DNA of 64,000 nt, from the NCBI GenBank assembly GCA_000381565.1, contig KB906725.1, forward strand, positions 401,727 through 465,726, in the 5' to 3' direction. The notes under the pieces were generated by a model. It saw only the letters and a list, made by a program, of their open reading frames with translations, did no database searches and had not been told where the DNA came from. Shown piece by piece: positions 16,357 through 25,793 of this stretch (positions are counted from its first letter, which is position 1; each line of letters opens with the position of its first letter). The stretch is from Oxalobacteraceae bacterium AB_14. Lineage in GTDB: Bacteria; Pseudomonadota; Gammaproteobacteria; Burkholderiales; Burkholderiaceae_D. The position numbers were made by a program, and so were the translations under genes.

Positions 16357-17113
16357 CCGACATCAGTCGCTTGACGCCCACCTGGACCAGCAGCGCGCAG
16401 AAGAAAGCGAAGCAGAAGGCCAGCGGGATTGAACCCTGGCGTAGCGACACCGCGATCGTCAGGCAGAACACGGCAAAGGCGTAGTAGCCGAACACCATGC
16501 CGCGCAACAGCGTCACCGCGAACGCGCGTCCCGAGCGCGCGTGCGAGAATCCGACCAGCACCGTGCTCATGATGGGGAACATGGCGAAGAAGCCGCTCAG
16601 GCGCGGGCCGATGCGCGAGGCGGCAAACGTCACCGTCAGCACCAGCAGCGCCCCGGCAACCATGCGCCACGGCACGTCGCTGGCGCCGGCCGCCGTCGGC
16701 CGGGACTGCGGCGGAATCGTGGGAAACAGCCGCGGCGACACCAGCAAGGCGCACACCACCAGTCCAAAACACAGCGGCAGTTGCGGATGAACCGCGTTCA
16801 ATCCCGCCACCGCGACGCCATACGCCAGCATCGCGCACAACATCGCTCCGGCGATGCCGAAGCAGGCGGAGGCCCACGCGTAGGCGATGCTGAAGACCAG
16901 GATGGCCACCACCGCCAGCAGCGTCCCTTCCGCCGCCGTGGCGGCGAAGGCCGGCCCCTGCTCCAGGGTGATGGTCAGTAGAATCGGGCCGGAAATGATG
17001 GGAAACGCCGAGAGCCACCCGGCCACGCCGGCGCCCCATTTTCGTCCCGCCAAGGTCACGAAATAAATCAGGCAAGGGACGAGCAACAGCTTAAGCAGCA
17101 GGATGGAGGTCAT
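16322..17113 (-). CDS. Polytopic membrane protein with internal repeat (GlpM-like halves)
   Basis: 263 residues from the ATG at 17113, with about eight hydrophobic segments. Two halves look related: GWLSAFPIISGPILL...GPAFAATAAEG (about 32-70) and GFFAMFPIMSTVLVGF...GRAFAVTLLRG (about 174-210) share a G-x5-FPI-S pattern followed by a G-x-AFA-T motif. The small inner-membrane protein GlpM has a comparable G-x3-FP segment, so this may be a duplicated version; that link is tentative. It overlaps the GGDEF-like gene by 23 bases and is likely the last gene of the gshA-deacetylase-GGDEF operon. No function can be assigned. Confidence 0.68.
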   Translation of the reverse strand: MTSILLLKLLLVPCLIYFVTLAGRKWGAGVAGWLSAFPIISGPILLTITLEQGPAFAATAAEGTLLAVVAILVFSIAYAWASACFGIAGAMLCAMLAYGVAVAGLNAVHPQLPLCFGLVVCALLVSPRLFPTIPPQSRPTAAGASDVPWRMVAGALLVLTVTFAASRIGPRLSGFFAMFPIMSTVLVGFSHARSGRAFAVTLLRGMVFGYYAFAVFCLTIAVSLRQGSIPLAFCFAFFCALLVQVGVKRLMSVRAGKAPKLAA

Positions 17114-17858
17114 GTTTAATGATGAGATTTCGTTCGGAGATTTTGTGGAGTTCGGCCAGCGTCTGCGCGTCTTCCGGCCAGCGGGCCAGGCCCAGCCTGA
17201 CGGGCACATGCCCATCGGCGTTGAGGCGCGCCAGCAGGCGGTCGGCGATCTGCTGGCCCTGCACCTGCGACACCCACGGCACCAGCACGCAATAGCTGTC
17301 GTCGCCGAAGCGGAACGCCCAGTCGCTGGCGCGGCACACTTCCTCGATCAGGCGCGCGGCCTCGATCCGCCGGGCGTCGTCGGCGCCGGGCGCCAGCGCC
17401 ACCAGCATCATCGTCAGCGATTGCGGCTTGCCGCGCTGGCTGCGCGTGAGCTGGCTGAATATCGATTCCAGATACAGATGGTTGTGCAGGCCGGTCAGCG
17501 GATCGAGCGAGGCGGTGCGGCGCAATACCGCCGCCAGCGCCGCGCGCCGCGCCTCGAACCAGTGCGACAGCAGGCCCGTGCCCAGCACGGCGGCGGCGCT
17601 GCCCAGCAGCGCCTCGCTGGAGCTGCCCGGACGCAGCACCAGCACGGCCAGGCCCAGCACCGACCAGCCGATGCTGTACACCATGCCCATGTGACGGCCC
17701 AGCATCAGGTAGGAGGCCAGCGGCACCACGCACAGCAGGCTGGCGAGCGGCGGCAGCAGATACAGCGCCGCCAGCAGGGCGCTGAAACAGCAAAACAGCA
17801 CGGCGCACCAGATGGTCAGGTGCGGTGTGTCGTCGGCCCAGGGCAGAGGTTGGTTCAT
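17091..17858 (-). CDS. Membrane protein with degenerate GGDEF domain
   Basis: 255 residues from the ATG at 17858. About four hydrophobic segments fill residues 12-100, followed by a GGDEF-fold domain. The entry motif DPLTGLHNH (119-127) is recognisable, with the usual Arg replaced by His, but the active-site loop reads RFGDDSYCVL (183-192), so GGDEF has become GDDSY. The metal-binding aspartate strand (usually LDIDHFK) is MLVALAPGADD. It should therefore not make cyclic-di-GMP and may bind nucleotide or partner proteins. It starts seven bases after the deacetylase stop and overlaps the next membrane-protein gene by 23 bases. Confidence 0.75.
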   Translation of the reverse strand: MNQPLPWADDTPHLTIWCAVLFCCFSALLAALYLLPPLASLLCVVPLASYLMLGRHMGMVYSIGWSVLGLAVLVLRPGSSSEALLGSAAAVLGTGLLSHWFEARRAALAAVLRRTASLDPLTGLHNHLYLESIFSQLTRSQRGKPQSLTMMLVALAPGADDARRIEAARLIEEVCRASDWAFRFGDDSYCVLVPWVSQVQGQQIADRLLARLNADGHVPVRLGLARWPEDAQTLAELHKISERNLIIKHDLHPAA

Positions 17859-17865
17859 GGTTGGG

Positions 17866-18909
17866 TCAGAGCGCCGTCTCGTAACCTTCGAGGACATTGA
17901 CGACGTTGGTGCCCAGCTCCTTGACCGCGTAGCCGCCCTCGAAGATGAAGGCGGTGGGCAGGTTCAGCCAGGCCAGGCGCTCGCCGATTTTCAGGTAGTC
18001 GGCGCTTTGCAGCGCGAAGCGCGACAGCGGATCGCCGACGAAGGTGTCGACGCCCAGCGACACCACCAGCGCGTCCGGCGCGAAGCTGCCCAGGCGGATG
18101 CAGGCCGTCTCCAGCGCCGCGAACCAGGCCTGCGGCGAGCTGCCCGCCGCCAGCGGCAGGTTCATGTTGTAGCCCAGCCCCGCGCCCTCGCCGCGCTCGT
18201 CGGCGTGGCCCAGGTAGAACGGATATTCGTTGCGCGGATCGGCGTGGATGGAGATGAACAGCACGTCGTCGCGGTGATAGAAAATGCTCTGGGTGCCGTT
18301 GCCGTGGTGGTAGTCGATGTCGATGATGGCGACCTTGCGGGCGCCGTCGTCGAGCATGTGCTGCGCGGCCAGCGCGGCGTTGTTGAGGAAGCAGTAGCCG
18401 CCGAAGAAATCCGCGCCCGCGTGGTGGCCCGGCGGACGGCTCAACACGAAGGCGCCGCGTTCGCCCAGCCGCAGCGCGTGCGCGGCGTTGACCGCGCAAT
18501 CGGCGCCGGTCTTGGCGGCGGTCCAGGTGCCGGCCGTCAGCGGCGTGCCGCTGTCCATCGAATACAGTCCCAGCTTGGCGCAGAAGTTGTCCGGCTCGAT
18601 GTCGTCGCGCAGCGAGCGGATCGGCCAGACGGCGGGGAAGGCGTCCTTGCCGGCGTTGGCCGGATCGAGCGCCAGCCATTCGTTCCAGGCGCCGCGCAGG
18701 AAGTGCAGGTAGCGCGGCGTATGGATGCGCTCGAGCGACATCAGCGGCACGCCGTGCGGCGTGACGATCTTGCCCAGGCCGCGCCGTCCCAGCTCGGCCA
18801 GCACCGAGTCGACCCGCTCCGGCTTTTCGAAGCACGGCACCATCTCGCCGCGGAAGATCTCGTAGCGGCCGCGATGCTGCGCGTGCAGTTCGTTGTAGAA
18901 GGTGAGCAA
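17866..18909 (-). CDS. Zinc-dependent deacetylase, HDAC / acetylpolyamine amidohydrolase family
   Basis: 347 residues. The start is a TTG at 18909: conserved family N-terminal sequence (YNELHAQHRGRYEIF) precedes the first internal Met, and AGGGG lies upstream. Catalytic residues are all present: HH162-163 in RPPGHHA, D199 and H201 in DIDYHHGNGT, D288 in SLGVDTF and Y327 in EGGYAV. The NEYPFYLGHADERGEG loop resembles bacterial acetylpolyamine deacetylases more than histone deacetylases. It hydrolyses N-acetyl groups from polyamines or lysine side chains in the cytoplasm. It lies 12 bases after gshA and upstream of the degenerate GGDEF gene, so it is probably in one operon with them. Confidence 0.87.
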   Translation of the reverse strand: MLTFYNELHAQHRGRYEIFRGEMVPCFEKPERVDSVLAELGRRGLGKIVTPHGVPLMSLERIHTPRYLHFLRGAWNEWLALDPANAGKDAFPAVWPIRSLRDDIEPDNFCAKLGLYSMDSGTPLTAGTWTAAKTGADCAVNAAHALRLGERGAFVLSRPPGHHAGADFFGGYCFLNNAALAAQHMLDDGARKVAIIDIDYHHGNGTQSIFYHRDDVLFISIHADPRNEYPFYLGHADERGEGAGLGYNMNLPLAAGSSPQAWFAALETACIRLGSFAPDALVVSLGVDTFVGDPLSRFALQSADYLKIGERLAWLNLPTAFIFEGGYAVKELGTNVVNVLEGYETAL

Positions 18910-18921
18910 GGAGGCCCCTGT

Positions 18922-20520
18922 TTAGTCGCAGTCCATGCTGGAGTGACACAGGTTGCTGGCGCGGTAGGCGGCCACGTAATCGTCGAAGCTCGATTGCGGC
19001 GCGGCCTCCATTTCCGCCTGCTCGGCCAGCGAGACCGCGGCCAGGCCGTCGAAGTAGGCCGCCTGTTCGGCGCTCGGTGCGTGGCTGCGGAAGTAGGCGG
19101 CGTGCCGCTTGCTTTGCTCCAGGCCGAAGGCGGCGAACGATTTGCCGTTGGCGCGCAGCGCCGCCAGCACCTTGGCCGATGGCGTCAGGTCGGCGTCGAG
19201 CAGCTTGGCCGCCTGCTGCGCCATGGCGTCGGCGTGCACGGTGTCGCCGCGCCGGGCGTCGAGCAGGGCCGCCACCGGGCCGATGCGCTCGAGCAGCTGC
19301 TGGCCCCAGGCTTGCAGGCTGATCTCGCCGTTGTCGCTGTCGAGCGTCAGGCCCGGACGGCGGCCTTCCTTGACGGTGCGGGCGAAGTTCTCGGTGTGGC
19401 GCAGGCCTTCTTCCGGCGCGATGGCCGGGCTTTCCTCCAGCGCGCAGAACAGCAGGAAGGCGTCGAGGAAGCGGCCGGTCTGCACGCTGATGCCGACCGG
19501 CTCGAACGGGTCGACGTCCATGCAGCGCACTTCGATGTACTGCACGCCGCGCGCGCACAGCGCCTGGATCGGCCGTTCGCCGGTCTGGATCACGCGCTTG
19601 GGACGGATGGTGGAGTAGTACTCGTTTTCGATCTGCAGCACGTTGGTGCTCAGCTGTATCCATTCTCCGTCGCGCTTGGTGCCCAGCGCCGCATACGGTT
19701 CGTAGGGCTGGTTGACGGCCTTGGTCAGGGCGGCAACGTAGCTGTCCAGACAGTTTTCATGCGGGCTCAGTCCCGACTGCGCGTCGTTCTGGTAACCGAG
19801 GTCGCTCATGCGCAGGCTGGTGGCGTAGGGCAGGTAGAGCGTGTCGTCGGACAGCGTTTCGAGCTTGTGCGGACGGCCGCGCAGGAAGCCGGTCGACAGC
19901 ACCGGCGAGGCGCCGAACAGGTACATCAGCAGCCAGCTGTAGCGGCGGAAGTTGCGGATCGTCGCCAGGTAGGCTTCGGACTGGAAGGCCTTGGACGTCA
20001 GGCGCTTGTGGTTGCCCTCATGCTCGGCCAGCACGCGCCACAGGCGCTCGTCCAGCGAGTAGTTGTAGTGGATGCCGGCGATGCATTGCATGGCCTTGCC
20101 GTAGCGCAGCGCCAGGCCGCGCCGGTACACATGCTTGAGCGTGCCCATGTTGGAGCTGCCGTACCAGGCGATCTCGATGTCTTCCTCGCCCGGCAGCTGG
20201 CAGGGCATGGACTGGCTCCACAGCAGCTCGTCGCCCAGCTTGGTGTAGGCGTAGCGGTGGATGTCGTCGAGCTTGGCGAGGGTGGTGGCGATGTCCGCCT
20301 CGGCCGGGGTGATGAACTCCAGCAGCGTTTCGGCGTAGTCGGTGGTGATTTGCGGGTGCGTCAGGGCCGAGCCCATGGCCACCGGATGCGGCGTCGCCGC
20401 CAGGTGGCCACGTGCGTCCACCCGCAGGGTTTCGCGTTCGATGCCACGCAAGCCACCCAGCACCGGACGGTGCTCTGGCTGGGCCAGCAAGGCCAGGCGG
20501 CGAGTCAATAGATTGGACAA
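18922..20520 (-). CDS. gshA: Glutamate-cysteine ligase (gamma-glutamylcysteine synthetase)
   Basis: 532 residues, the length of the proteobacterial (E. coli type) GshA. N-terminal [16 protein letters not shown] and [12 protein letters not shown], then [22 protein letters not shown] and RPKRV, are the family's substrate and ATP-binding blocks. It catalyses the ATP-dependent first step of glutathione synthesis in the cytoplasm. gshB is not in the window. It heads the minus-strand cluster that continues with the deacetylase, GGDEF-like and membrane-protein genes. The 182 bases before the start contain an inverted repeat (TCGGCGCC at 20599 and GGCGCCGA at 20623) that may be part of the preceding prmC transcript's end. 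Confidence 0.95.
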   Translation of the reverse strand: MSNLLTRRLALLAQPEHRPVLGGLRGIERETLRVDARGHLAATPHPVAMGSALTHPQITTDYAETLLEFITPAEADIATTLAKLDDIHRYAYTKLGDELLWSQSMPCQLPGEEDIEIAWYGSSNMGTLKHVYRRGLALRYGKAMQCIAGIHYNYSLDERLWRVLAEHEGNHKRLTSKAFQSEAYLATIRNFRRYSWLLMYLFGASPVLSTGFLRGRPHKLETLSDDTLYLPYATSLRMSDLGYQNDAQSGLSPHENCLDSYVAALTKAVNQPYEPYAALGTKRDGEWIQLSTNVLQIENEYYSTIRPKRVIQTGERPIQALCARGVQYIEVRCMDVDPFEPVGISVQTGRFLDAFLLFCALEESPAIAPEEGLRHTENFARTVKEGRRPGLTLDSDNGEISLQAWGQQLLERIGPVAALLDARRGDTVHADAMAQQAAKLLDADLTPSAKVLAALRANGKSFAAFGLEQSKRHAAYFRSHAPSAEQAAYFDGLAAVSLAEQAEMEAAPQSSFDDYVAAYRASNLCHSSMDCD

Positions 20521-20702
20521 TTGGATCTTCCTTTCGTAGTGCAGCTAGTGTTGCATCAAAGCGTGAGGTGCGAGATTAACCGAAAACCGGCAATCGCGTC
20601 GGCGCCGGCCCAAAGTCCCGACGGCGCCGAAGATCGCTTGCTAGTTTATCAAATACTGGGAGACGTGGCCGAAAGCCGGAATATTGCGCAGGGATGGCGC
20701 TG

Positions 20703-21542
20703 TCAGTGCGCCCGCGCACCGGTGACGCGCTCGATGCCGGCCAGGTCGGTCCAGCTTTGCACCTCGGTGTAGGCTTGCTCGGTCAACAAGTCGCGCACGG
20801 CGGCGGCCTGGTCGTAGCCGTGCTCCATCAGCAGCCAGCCTTGCGGCTTCAGATGGGCGGCGGCGCCGGCGACGATGATGCGCAGCGCCGACAGGCCGTC
20901 CGCGTGGTCGGTCAGCGCGCCGGGCGGTTCGTAGCGCAGGTCGCCTTCGGACAGATGGCGGTCGCCGCTGGCGATGTAGGGCGGGTTGGAGGCGATGACG
21001 TCGAACGGCGGCTGGTCTTGCAGCGCCGCGTACCAGTCGCTCTGCAGGAAATCGACGTGGGCGTTGTTGGCGGCGGCGTTGCGGCGCGCCACGGCCAGCG
21101 CGTCCGGGCTGACGTCGAGCGCGGTGACGGCGGCGTCGCGCCGGGTGTGGGCCAGCGCCACGGCGATGGCGCCGCTGCCGGTGCCCATGTCCAGCACGCG
21201 GCCTTGCGGCGGCAGGCGGTCCAGGGTCAGTTCGACCAGCAGTTCGGTGTCGGGGCGGGGGATCAGCACGGCGCCGTTGACTTCAAACGGCAGGCCGAAA
21301 AATTCGCGCTGGCCGACGATGTAGGCGACCGGTTCGCCGGCCACGCGGCGCTGCACCAGCGCGGCGAAACGCGCGGCCTGTTCGGCGTCGAGTGCGCGCT
21401 CGGACTGGGTGATCAGGCTCACGCGCGACAGGCCCAGCGCGTGGCACAGCAGCACGCGGTTGTCCAATGGGTCCAGCAGGGACTGCACTTGCAGCGCGCC
21501 GATGGTGACGCCGGCGGCGATGGCGCTGAGATCGTTGATCAT
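20703..21542 (-). CDS. prmC: Release factor glutamine N5-methyltransferase
   Basis: 279 residues. It has the PrmC N-terminal helical domain, GxRxFFGLPF-like segment (QREFFGLPFEV), SAM motif VLDMGTGSGAIA (117-128), D143 and the catalytic NPPY at 186-189. It methylates the GGQ glutamine of release factors RF1 and RF2. It belongs to the hemA-prfA-prmC neighbourhood but is separated from prfA by dsbB and a REP doublet. The start ATG is 10 bases after the dsbB stop. Confidence 0.95.
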   Translation of the reverse strand: MINDLSAIAAGVTIGALQVQSLLDPLDNRVLLCHALGLSRVSLITQSERALDAEQAARFAALVQRRVAGEPVAYIVGQREFFGLPFEVNGAVLIPRPDTELLVELTLDRLPPQGRVLDMGTGSGAIAVALAHTRRDAAVTALDVSPDALAVARRNAAANNAHVDFLQSDWYAALQDQPPFDVIASNPPYIASGDRHLSEGDLRYEPPGALTDHADGLSALRIIVAGAAAHLKPQGWLLMEHGYDQAAAVRDLLTEQAYTEVQSWTDLAGIERVTGARAH

Positions 21543-21552
21543 GCGGAGATCA

Positions 21553-22020
21553 TCAGCGTGCGCGGCGGATCAGCAGCCAGGCCAGGCCCAGCGTGAACAG
21601 GCCGAAGCCGAGGAAGGACCACTGCGGAATCGACAGGCCGAACCACGGCGCCAGCGCGTCCTCGCACAGGCCGTCGGCGCGGAACAGGACGGGCAGGTAG
21701 GTCGCGGTGGGGATCTTGTTGAGGAAGGTCTCCATCGGATCGATGCCGCACGACAGGCCGGGATGGGCCAGGATGTACAGGTGCTTGCCAGCGGTGTACA
21801 GGCCGCCCAGCGCGGCCATCAGGCCCAGGCCGGCGCCCAGCCTGGGCTTGCCGTAGGCGCCGAACAGGCAGCAGAGGCCGATGGCGATGAACAGGTAGCG
21901 CTGGATCACGCACAGCGGGCACGGCAGCATGTCCAGGCCGATCTGCAAATACAGGGCGACGCCGATTAGGCCGAAGCAGGCGATGGCGATGGACAGCAGC
22001 AGTGAGCGGGTATGTAGCAT
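21553..22020 (-). CDS. dsbB: Disulfide bond formation protein DsbB
   Basis: 155 residues from the ATG at 22020; an upstream in-frame ATG at 22062 would add a non-conserved tail. Four membrane helices are visible. The first periplasmic loop carries C34-P-L-C37, and the second loop carries C91 and C119, the two cysteine pairs that pass electrons from DsbA to quinone. It oxidises DsbA in the inner membrane. It sits between prfA and prmC on the same strand, an unusual insertion in that conserved cluster, and a REP doublet separates it from prfA. Confidence 0.92.
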   Translation of the reverse strand: MLHTRSLLLSIAIACFGLIGVALYLQIGLDMLPCPLCVIQRYLFIAIGLCCLFGAYGKPRLGAGLGLMAALGGLYTAGKHLYILAHPGLSCGIDPMETFLNKIPTATYLPVLFRADGLCEDALAPWFGLSIPQWSFLGFGLFTLGLAWLLIRRAR

Positions 22021-22105
22021 GGGGTGATCCGGTTCGATTGGTGTAGCGGGCAATTCTCGCACAAAGTTGTCGCTTCAGCCTTAGGCCGGTGTTAACTTCA
22101 GCTAC

Positions 22106-22184
22106 GTCGTTCCCGCGCAGGCGGGAACCCATACTTCGCCGGGCGTGATGCTCGGCATGGATTCCCGCCTGCGCGGGAATGACG
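22106..22184. repeat. REP doublet (REPIN-like), copy 1
   Basis: Two inverted TTCCCGC-x4-GCGGGAA palindromes (TTCCCGCGCAGGCGGGAA at about 22110 and its partner at 22162) are joined by about 30 bases, and the whole element is bounded by CGT...ACG. The same unit occurs at 24777, 28306 and 48413. It lies between prfA and dsbB. Confidence 0.85.
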
Positions 22185-22210
22185 GCTTGGTGCGGGAATG
22201 ACGACAGGCT

Positions 22211-23287
22211 TTAGTCGCCCAGCGCCGCCAGCAGCTCGGCCTGGTGTTCGGCGGCCAGCGCATTGGTCAGCTCGGTCAGGTCGCCGTCCATGATGAAGTC
22301 CAGCTTGTACAAGGTCAGGTTGATGCGGTGGTCCGTCATGCGGCCCTGCGGGTAGTTGTAGGTGCGGATGCGTTCGCTGCGGTCGCCCGAGCCGATCAGG
22401 CTCTTGCGGGTGGCCGCCTCCTTCGACTGCTGCTCGCGCAGCTGCACGTCCTTGATGCGGGCCGCCAGCACCTTCATCGCCTGCGCCTTGTTCTTGTGCT
22501 GCGAGCGGTCGTCCTGGCACTCGACCACGATGCCGGTCGGCAGGTGGGTGATGCGCACGGCCGAGTCGGTCTTGTTGATGTGCTGGCCGCCGGCGCCGGA
22601 AGCGCGGTAGGTGTCGATGCGCAGGTCGGCCGGGTTGATGTTGACGTCCTCCACCTCGTCCGCCTCCGGCATCACCGCCACCGTGCAGGCCGAGGTGTGG
22701 ATGCGGCCCTGGGTTTCGGTGGCCGGCACGCGCTGCACGCGGTGGCCGCCGGATTCGAACTTCAGCTTGGAGTAGACGCTGTTGCCGATCAGGCGCACGA
22801 TCACCTCGCGGTAGCCGCCCAGGTCCGACGCCGATTCCGACACCACCTCCACCTGCCAGCGATTGCGCTCGGCGAAGCGGGTGTACATGCGCAGCAGGTC
22901 GCCGGCGAACAGCGCCGACTCGTCGCCGCCGGTGCCGGCGCGGATCTCCAGGAAGATGTTGCGCTCGTCGTTGGCGTCCTTCGGCAGCAGCATCTTCTGC
23001 AGCTCCAGTTCCAGTTCCGCCAGGCGGGTCTTGGCCGCCTCGATCTCGTCCTGGGCGAAGTCCTTCATCTCCGGATCGGCCAGCATCTCCTGCGCGGCGG
23101 CCTGGTCGCCGACGGCTTCCTGGTAGGACTGGTACAGCGCCACCAGCGGGCCCAGTTCGGCGTGCTCGCGGGTCATCTTGCGGTAGGCGTCCATATTACT
23201 GGTCGCGCCTTCGCTCATCAGCAATTCATCGAGTTCGACCAGGCGGTTTGCCAATTGATCGAGCTTGCCCAGCATGGATGGTTTCAT
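22211..23287 (-). CDS. prfA: Peptide chain release factor 1
   Basis: 358 residues from the ATG at 23287; the open frame extends far upstream but that part is antisense to other coding sequence and not conserved. RF1 marks: the PxT codon-recognition tripeptide (VPATET), the GGQ motif ([10 protein letters not shown]) that triggers peptidyl-tRNA hydrolysis, and the [17 protein letters not shown]-terminal block. It terminates translation at UAA/UAG. It lies 98 bases downstream of hemA on the same strand and is a substrate of PrmC encoded nearby. Confidence 0.96.
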   Translation of the reverse strand: MKPSMLGKLDQLANRLVELDELLMSEGATSNMDAYRKMTREHAELGPLVALYQSYQEAVGDQAAAQEMLADPEMKDFAQDEIEAAKTRLAELELELQKMLLPKDANDERNIFLEIRAGTGGDESALFAGDLLRMYTRFAERNRWQVEVVSESASDLGGYREVIVRLIGNSVYSKLKFESGGHRVQRVPATETQGRIHTSACTVAVMPEADEVEDVNINPADLRIDTYRASGAGGQHINKTDSAVRITHLPTGIVVECQDDRSQHKNKAQAMKVLAARIKDVQLREQQSKEAATRKSLIGSGDRSERIRTYNYPQGRMTDHRINLTLYKLDFIMDGDLTELTNALAAEHQAELLAALGD

Positions 23288-23385
23288 AGCGTATTCGGTA
23301 AAGGAGTTGGAGCAGATGCCGCGCGGTGGCGGCGGGGAGTGCGCGGCGGCGTGGCGCGCGCGCGGCGCGGGGTCGGGCAGTGGCG

Positions 23386-24660
23386 CTAACGACGGCCGCG
23401 GAACAGCTGCGGCAGCAGCTCGGCCAGGTGGGCGCGTTCCTCGCCCTGCGCGCGGTGCAGCGCCTGCTGCGGTCCGTGCATGAATTTCGCGGTCAGGCCC
23501 TTGGACAGGGCTTCCAGCACGGCGTCGATGTCTTCGCCCTTGGCCAACATCTTGCGGGCGCGTTCCAGTTCCAGCTGGCGCAGCGCTTCGCCGTTTTCCT
23601 GCAGGCTCTGGATGATGGGCACCACGGCGCGGTCGTCGATCCAGTGCATGAAGGACTGCACGCGGGTTTCGATGATCGCTTCGGCCTGGGCCACGGCGGC
23701 CTGGCGGTTTTCCATGCCGGTCTGGACCACTTTGCCCAGGTCGTCCACGGTGTACAGGAAGACGTCGTTGAGGCGGCCCACTTCGGTTTCGATATCGCGC
23801 GGCACGGCCAGGTCGACCATGAACATCGGCTTGTGGCGGCGCGCCTTGATCGCGCGCTCCACCATGCCCAGGCCGATCAGCGGCAGCGACGAGGCGGTGC
23901 AGGAGATGACGATGTCGTACTGGTGCAGCTTGTCCTGAAGCTCGGCCAGGCGGATGGCGCGGCCGCCGAAGCGGTGCGCCAGGATCTCGCCGCGGTCCAG
24001 CGTGCGGTTGGCGATGGTGATGCTTTTCGGATTCTGCGCCGCGAAGTGGGTGGCGCACAGCTCGATCATCTCGCCGGCGCCGATGAACAGCACGTTCTGC
24101 TCGGCGATCTTGTCGAAGATGCGCTGCGACAGCCGCACGGCGGCGGCCGCCATCGACACGCTGTGGGCGCCGATCTCGGTGGTGCTGCGCACTTCCTTGG
24201 CGACCGAGAACGAGCGCTGGAACAGCTGGTGCAGATAGGTGCCCAGGCCGCCCGCCTCGTCGGCGGTGCGGATCGCGTCCTTGATCTGGCCGAGGATTTG
24301 CGTCTCGCCCAGCACCATCGAATCGAGCCCGGAGGCGACGCGGAAGGTGTGGCGCACGGCGTCGTGCTGCGGCAGCAGGTACAGGTGCGGGCGCAGTTCG
24401 GCGTAGTTCAGCTGGTGGAAATCGGCCAGGAAGTGGGCGCCGGCGTCGAGCGAATCGGGCACCCGGCTGGCCGCGTACAGCTCGGTGCGGTTGCAGGTCG
24501 ACAGGATGGCGGCCTCGTCGCTGCCGCGATGGTCGATGCGCTCGAACCAGGATCGCGCCGCCAGCACCGCCTGCCCCAGTTGTTCAGGGGCGAACGCCAG
24601 CTGCTCGCGCAGCGAGACGGGGGCGGTGTTGTGGTTGAGGCCGACGGCAAGCAGCTGCAT
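23386..24660 (-). CDS. hemA: Glutamyl-tRNA reductase
   Basis: 424 residues from the ATG at 24660 ([14 protein letters not shown] is the usual family start); an ATG at 24690 would add ten residues and neither has a strong ribosome binding site. Catalytic C56 is in [10 protein letters not shown], the NADPH-binding loop is in [11 protein letters not shown], and the C-terminal dimerisation domain follows. It reduces glutamyl-tRNA to glutamate-1-semialdehyde, the first step of haem synthesis. It is followed by prfA. Confidence 0.95.
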   Translation of the reverse strand: MQLLAVGLNHNTAPVSLREQLAFAPEQLGQAVLAARSWFERIDHRGSDEAAILSTCNRTELYAASRVPDSLDAGAHFLADFHQLNYAELRPHLYLLPQHDAVRHTFRVASGLDSMVLGETQILGQIKDAIRTADEAGGLGTYLHQLFQRSFSVAKEVRSTTEIGAHSVSMAAAAVRLSQRIFDKIAEQNVLFIGAGEMIELCATHFAAQNPKSITIANRTLDRGEILAHRFGGRAIRLAELQDKLHQYDIVISCTASSLPLIGLGMVERAIKARRHKPMFMVDLAVPRDIETEVGRLNDVFLYTVDDLGKVVQTGMENRQAAVAQAEAIIETRVQSFMHWIDDRAVVPIIQSLQENGEALRQLELERARKMLAKGEDIDAVLEALSKGLTAKFMHGPQQALHRAQGEERAHLAELLPQLFRGRR

Positions 24661-24776
24661 TTCGGGTCCGTGCGTTGAGTGTTCGGACATTATACCGTGT
24701 TGTACCCGTAGGTTGCCTGTGGCTGCCTATATCGCAGGCAGCATAGCGTGCATAGTGAGCGGCCTAAGTGACACGC

Positions 24777-24857
24777 CGTCATTCCCGCGCAAGCGGGAAT
24801 CCATAGAACGCTTGCCGTGGAGACGCTCCATGGGTTCCCGCCTGCGCGGGAACGACG
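24777..24857. repeat. REP doublet (REPIN-like), copy 2
   Basis: ATTCCCGCGCAAGCGGGAAT is at the left end and an inverted TTCCCGCCTGCGCGGGAA at the right, with CGTC...GACG termini. It occupies the space between hemA and the orphan response-regulator gene, ending nine bases from the latter's stop. Confidence 0.85.
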
Positions 24858-24865
24858 GGCAAGGA

Positions 24866-25555
24866 TCAGGCGCCCAGTTTTTCCAGGCGGTAGCCGTAGC
24901 TGTAGACCGGCACCAGGCGGTAGCCGTTTTCTGGCTTTAACTGCAATTTATTGCGGACGCGCGACACGTGGGTGTCCATGGTGCGCGACGGCACGGCGGT
25001 CTCGCGTATCCACACCGCCTCGTGGATGTAGGCGCGCGACAGCGGCCGGCCGATGTTGCGGAAAAATAACAGTGCCAGGTAGAACTCTTTGTGGGTGACG
25101 TCCAAAACGATGCCATCCATCAACAAACGGCCGGGACGGGTCTCGAACACATATTGACCGAATTGTAATTGTTCGGCGCCATTTTGCGCCGGGTAGGCGC
25201 GCCGCAGCAAAGCTTGCACGCGGGCCACCATTTCGCTGCGGCGCAGCGGTTTGATCATGTAATCGTCGGCGCCGGCGGCCAGGCCGGCGACGATGTCGTC
25301 CTCGCCCGAGCTGGTGGTCAGGAACAAGACCGGGGCGCTGTCGGGCAGTTTTTCGCGGGCGCGGCGCAGCACTTCCGCCCCGCTGAGATCGACCACTTGC
25401 CAGTCGAGTATCAGCATGTCATAGCTGTCCTTGCGCAATTGCGCCAGCACGTCCTTGGCGGTCTGGAAGCTGTGGCAGACATGGCCTGCCGAGGTCAGCA
25501 CCTGGCAAATCAGTTCGGCTTGGCTGCGGTCGTTGTCAAGTACGGCGATTCTCAT
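24866..25555 (-). CDS. OmpR/PhoB-family response regulator (orphan)
   Basis: 229 residues: receiver domain with acceptor D51 (LILDWQ), conserved T and K (FLTTSS, YMIKPLRR), and a winged-helix output domain (about 130-225; FRNIGRPLSRAYIHEAVW, RTMDTHVSRVRNKL, GYRLVPVYSYGYRL). It binds DNA as a phosphorylated dimer. No histidine kinase gene is adjacent, so its partner must be elsewhere. Its 5' side faces a 238-base AT-rich gap shared divergently with the gene at 25794. The pathway controlled is unknown. Confidence 0.9.
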   Translation of the reverse strand: MRIAVLDNDRSQAELICQVLTSAGHVCHSFQTAKDVLAQLRKDSYDMLILDWQVVDLSGAEVLRRAREKLPDSAPVLFLTTSSGEDDIVAGLAAGADDYMIKPLRRSEMVARVQALLRRAYPAQNGAEQLQFGQYVFETRPGRLLMDGIVLDVTHKEFYLALLFFRNIGRPLSRAYIHEAVWIRETAVPSRTMDTHVSRVRNKLQLKPENGYRLVPVYSYGYRLEKLGA

Positions 25556-25793
25556 ACTACTGCCTGTAGGAAATTATGTTAAGGAGAAGTCACTACAAAT
25601 ATAACAGAGATTTACAAAAATAGTTAGCAAAATAGCCAATTATTTTTCCTAATGCACTAATATTTCCCTGACGACAACCCGATAATCCACCGTGCGTACC
25701 TGCACAACCATTACACGGTACACTGGAAAAACGCCGAATTCAATGAAGAAGTTGAAAAAAGGAAAGAAAGTCGGTGGACCGCAAGGAGCACGC

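Noticed and set aside
17091-17858. Active diguanylate cyclase
   Set aside because: The GGDEF motif is GDDSY and the metal-binding aspartate strand is lost, so catalytic activity is not supported.
22211-24058. Extended start of release factor 1 giving a 615-residue protein
   Set aside because: The upstream part is antisense to hemA and rich in Arg/Pro/His; family alignment and length (about 360 residues) support the ATG at 23287.
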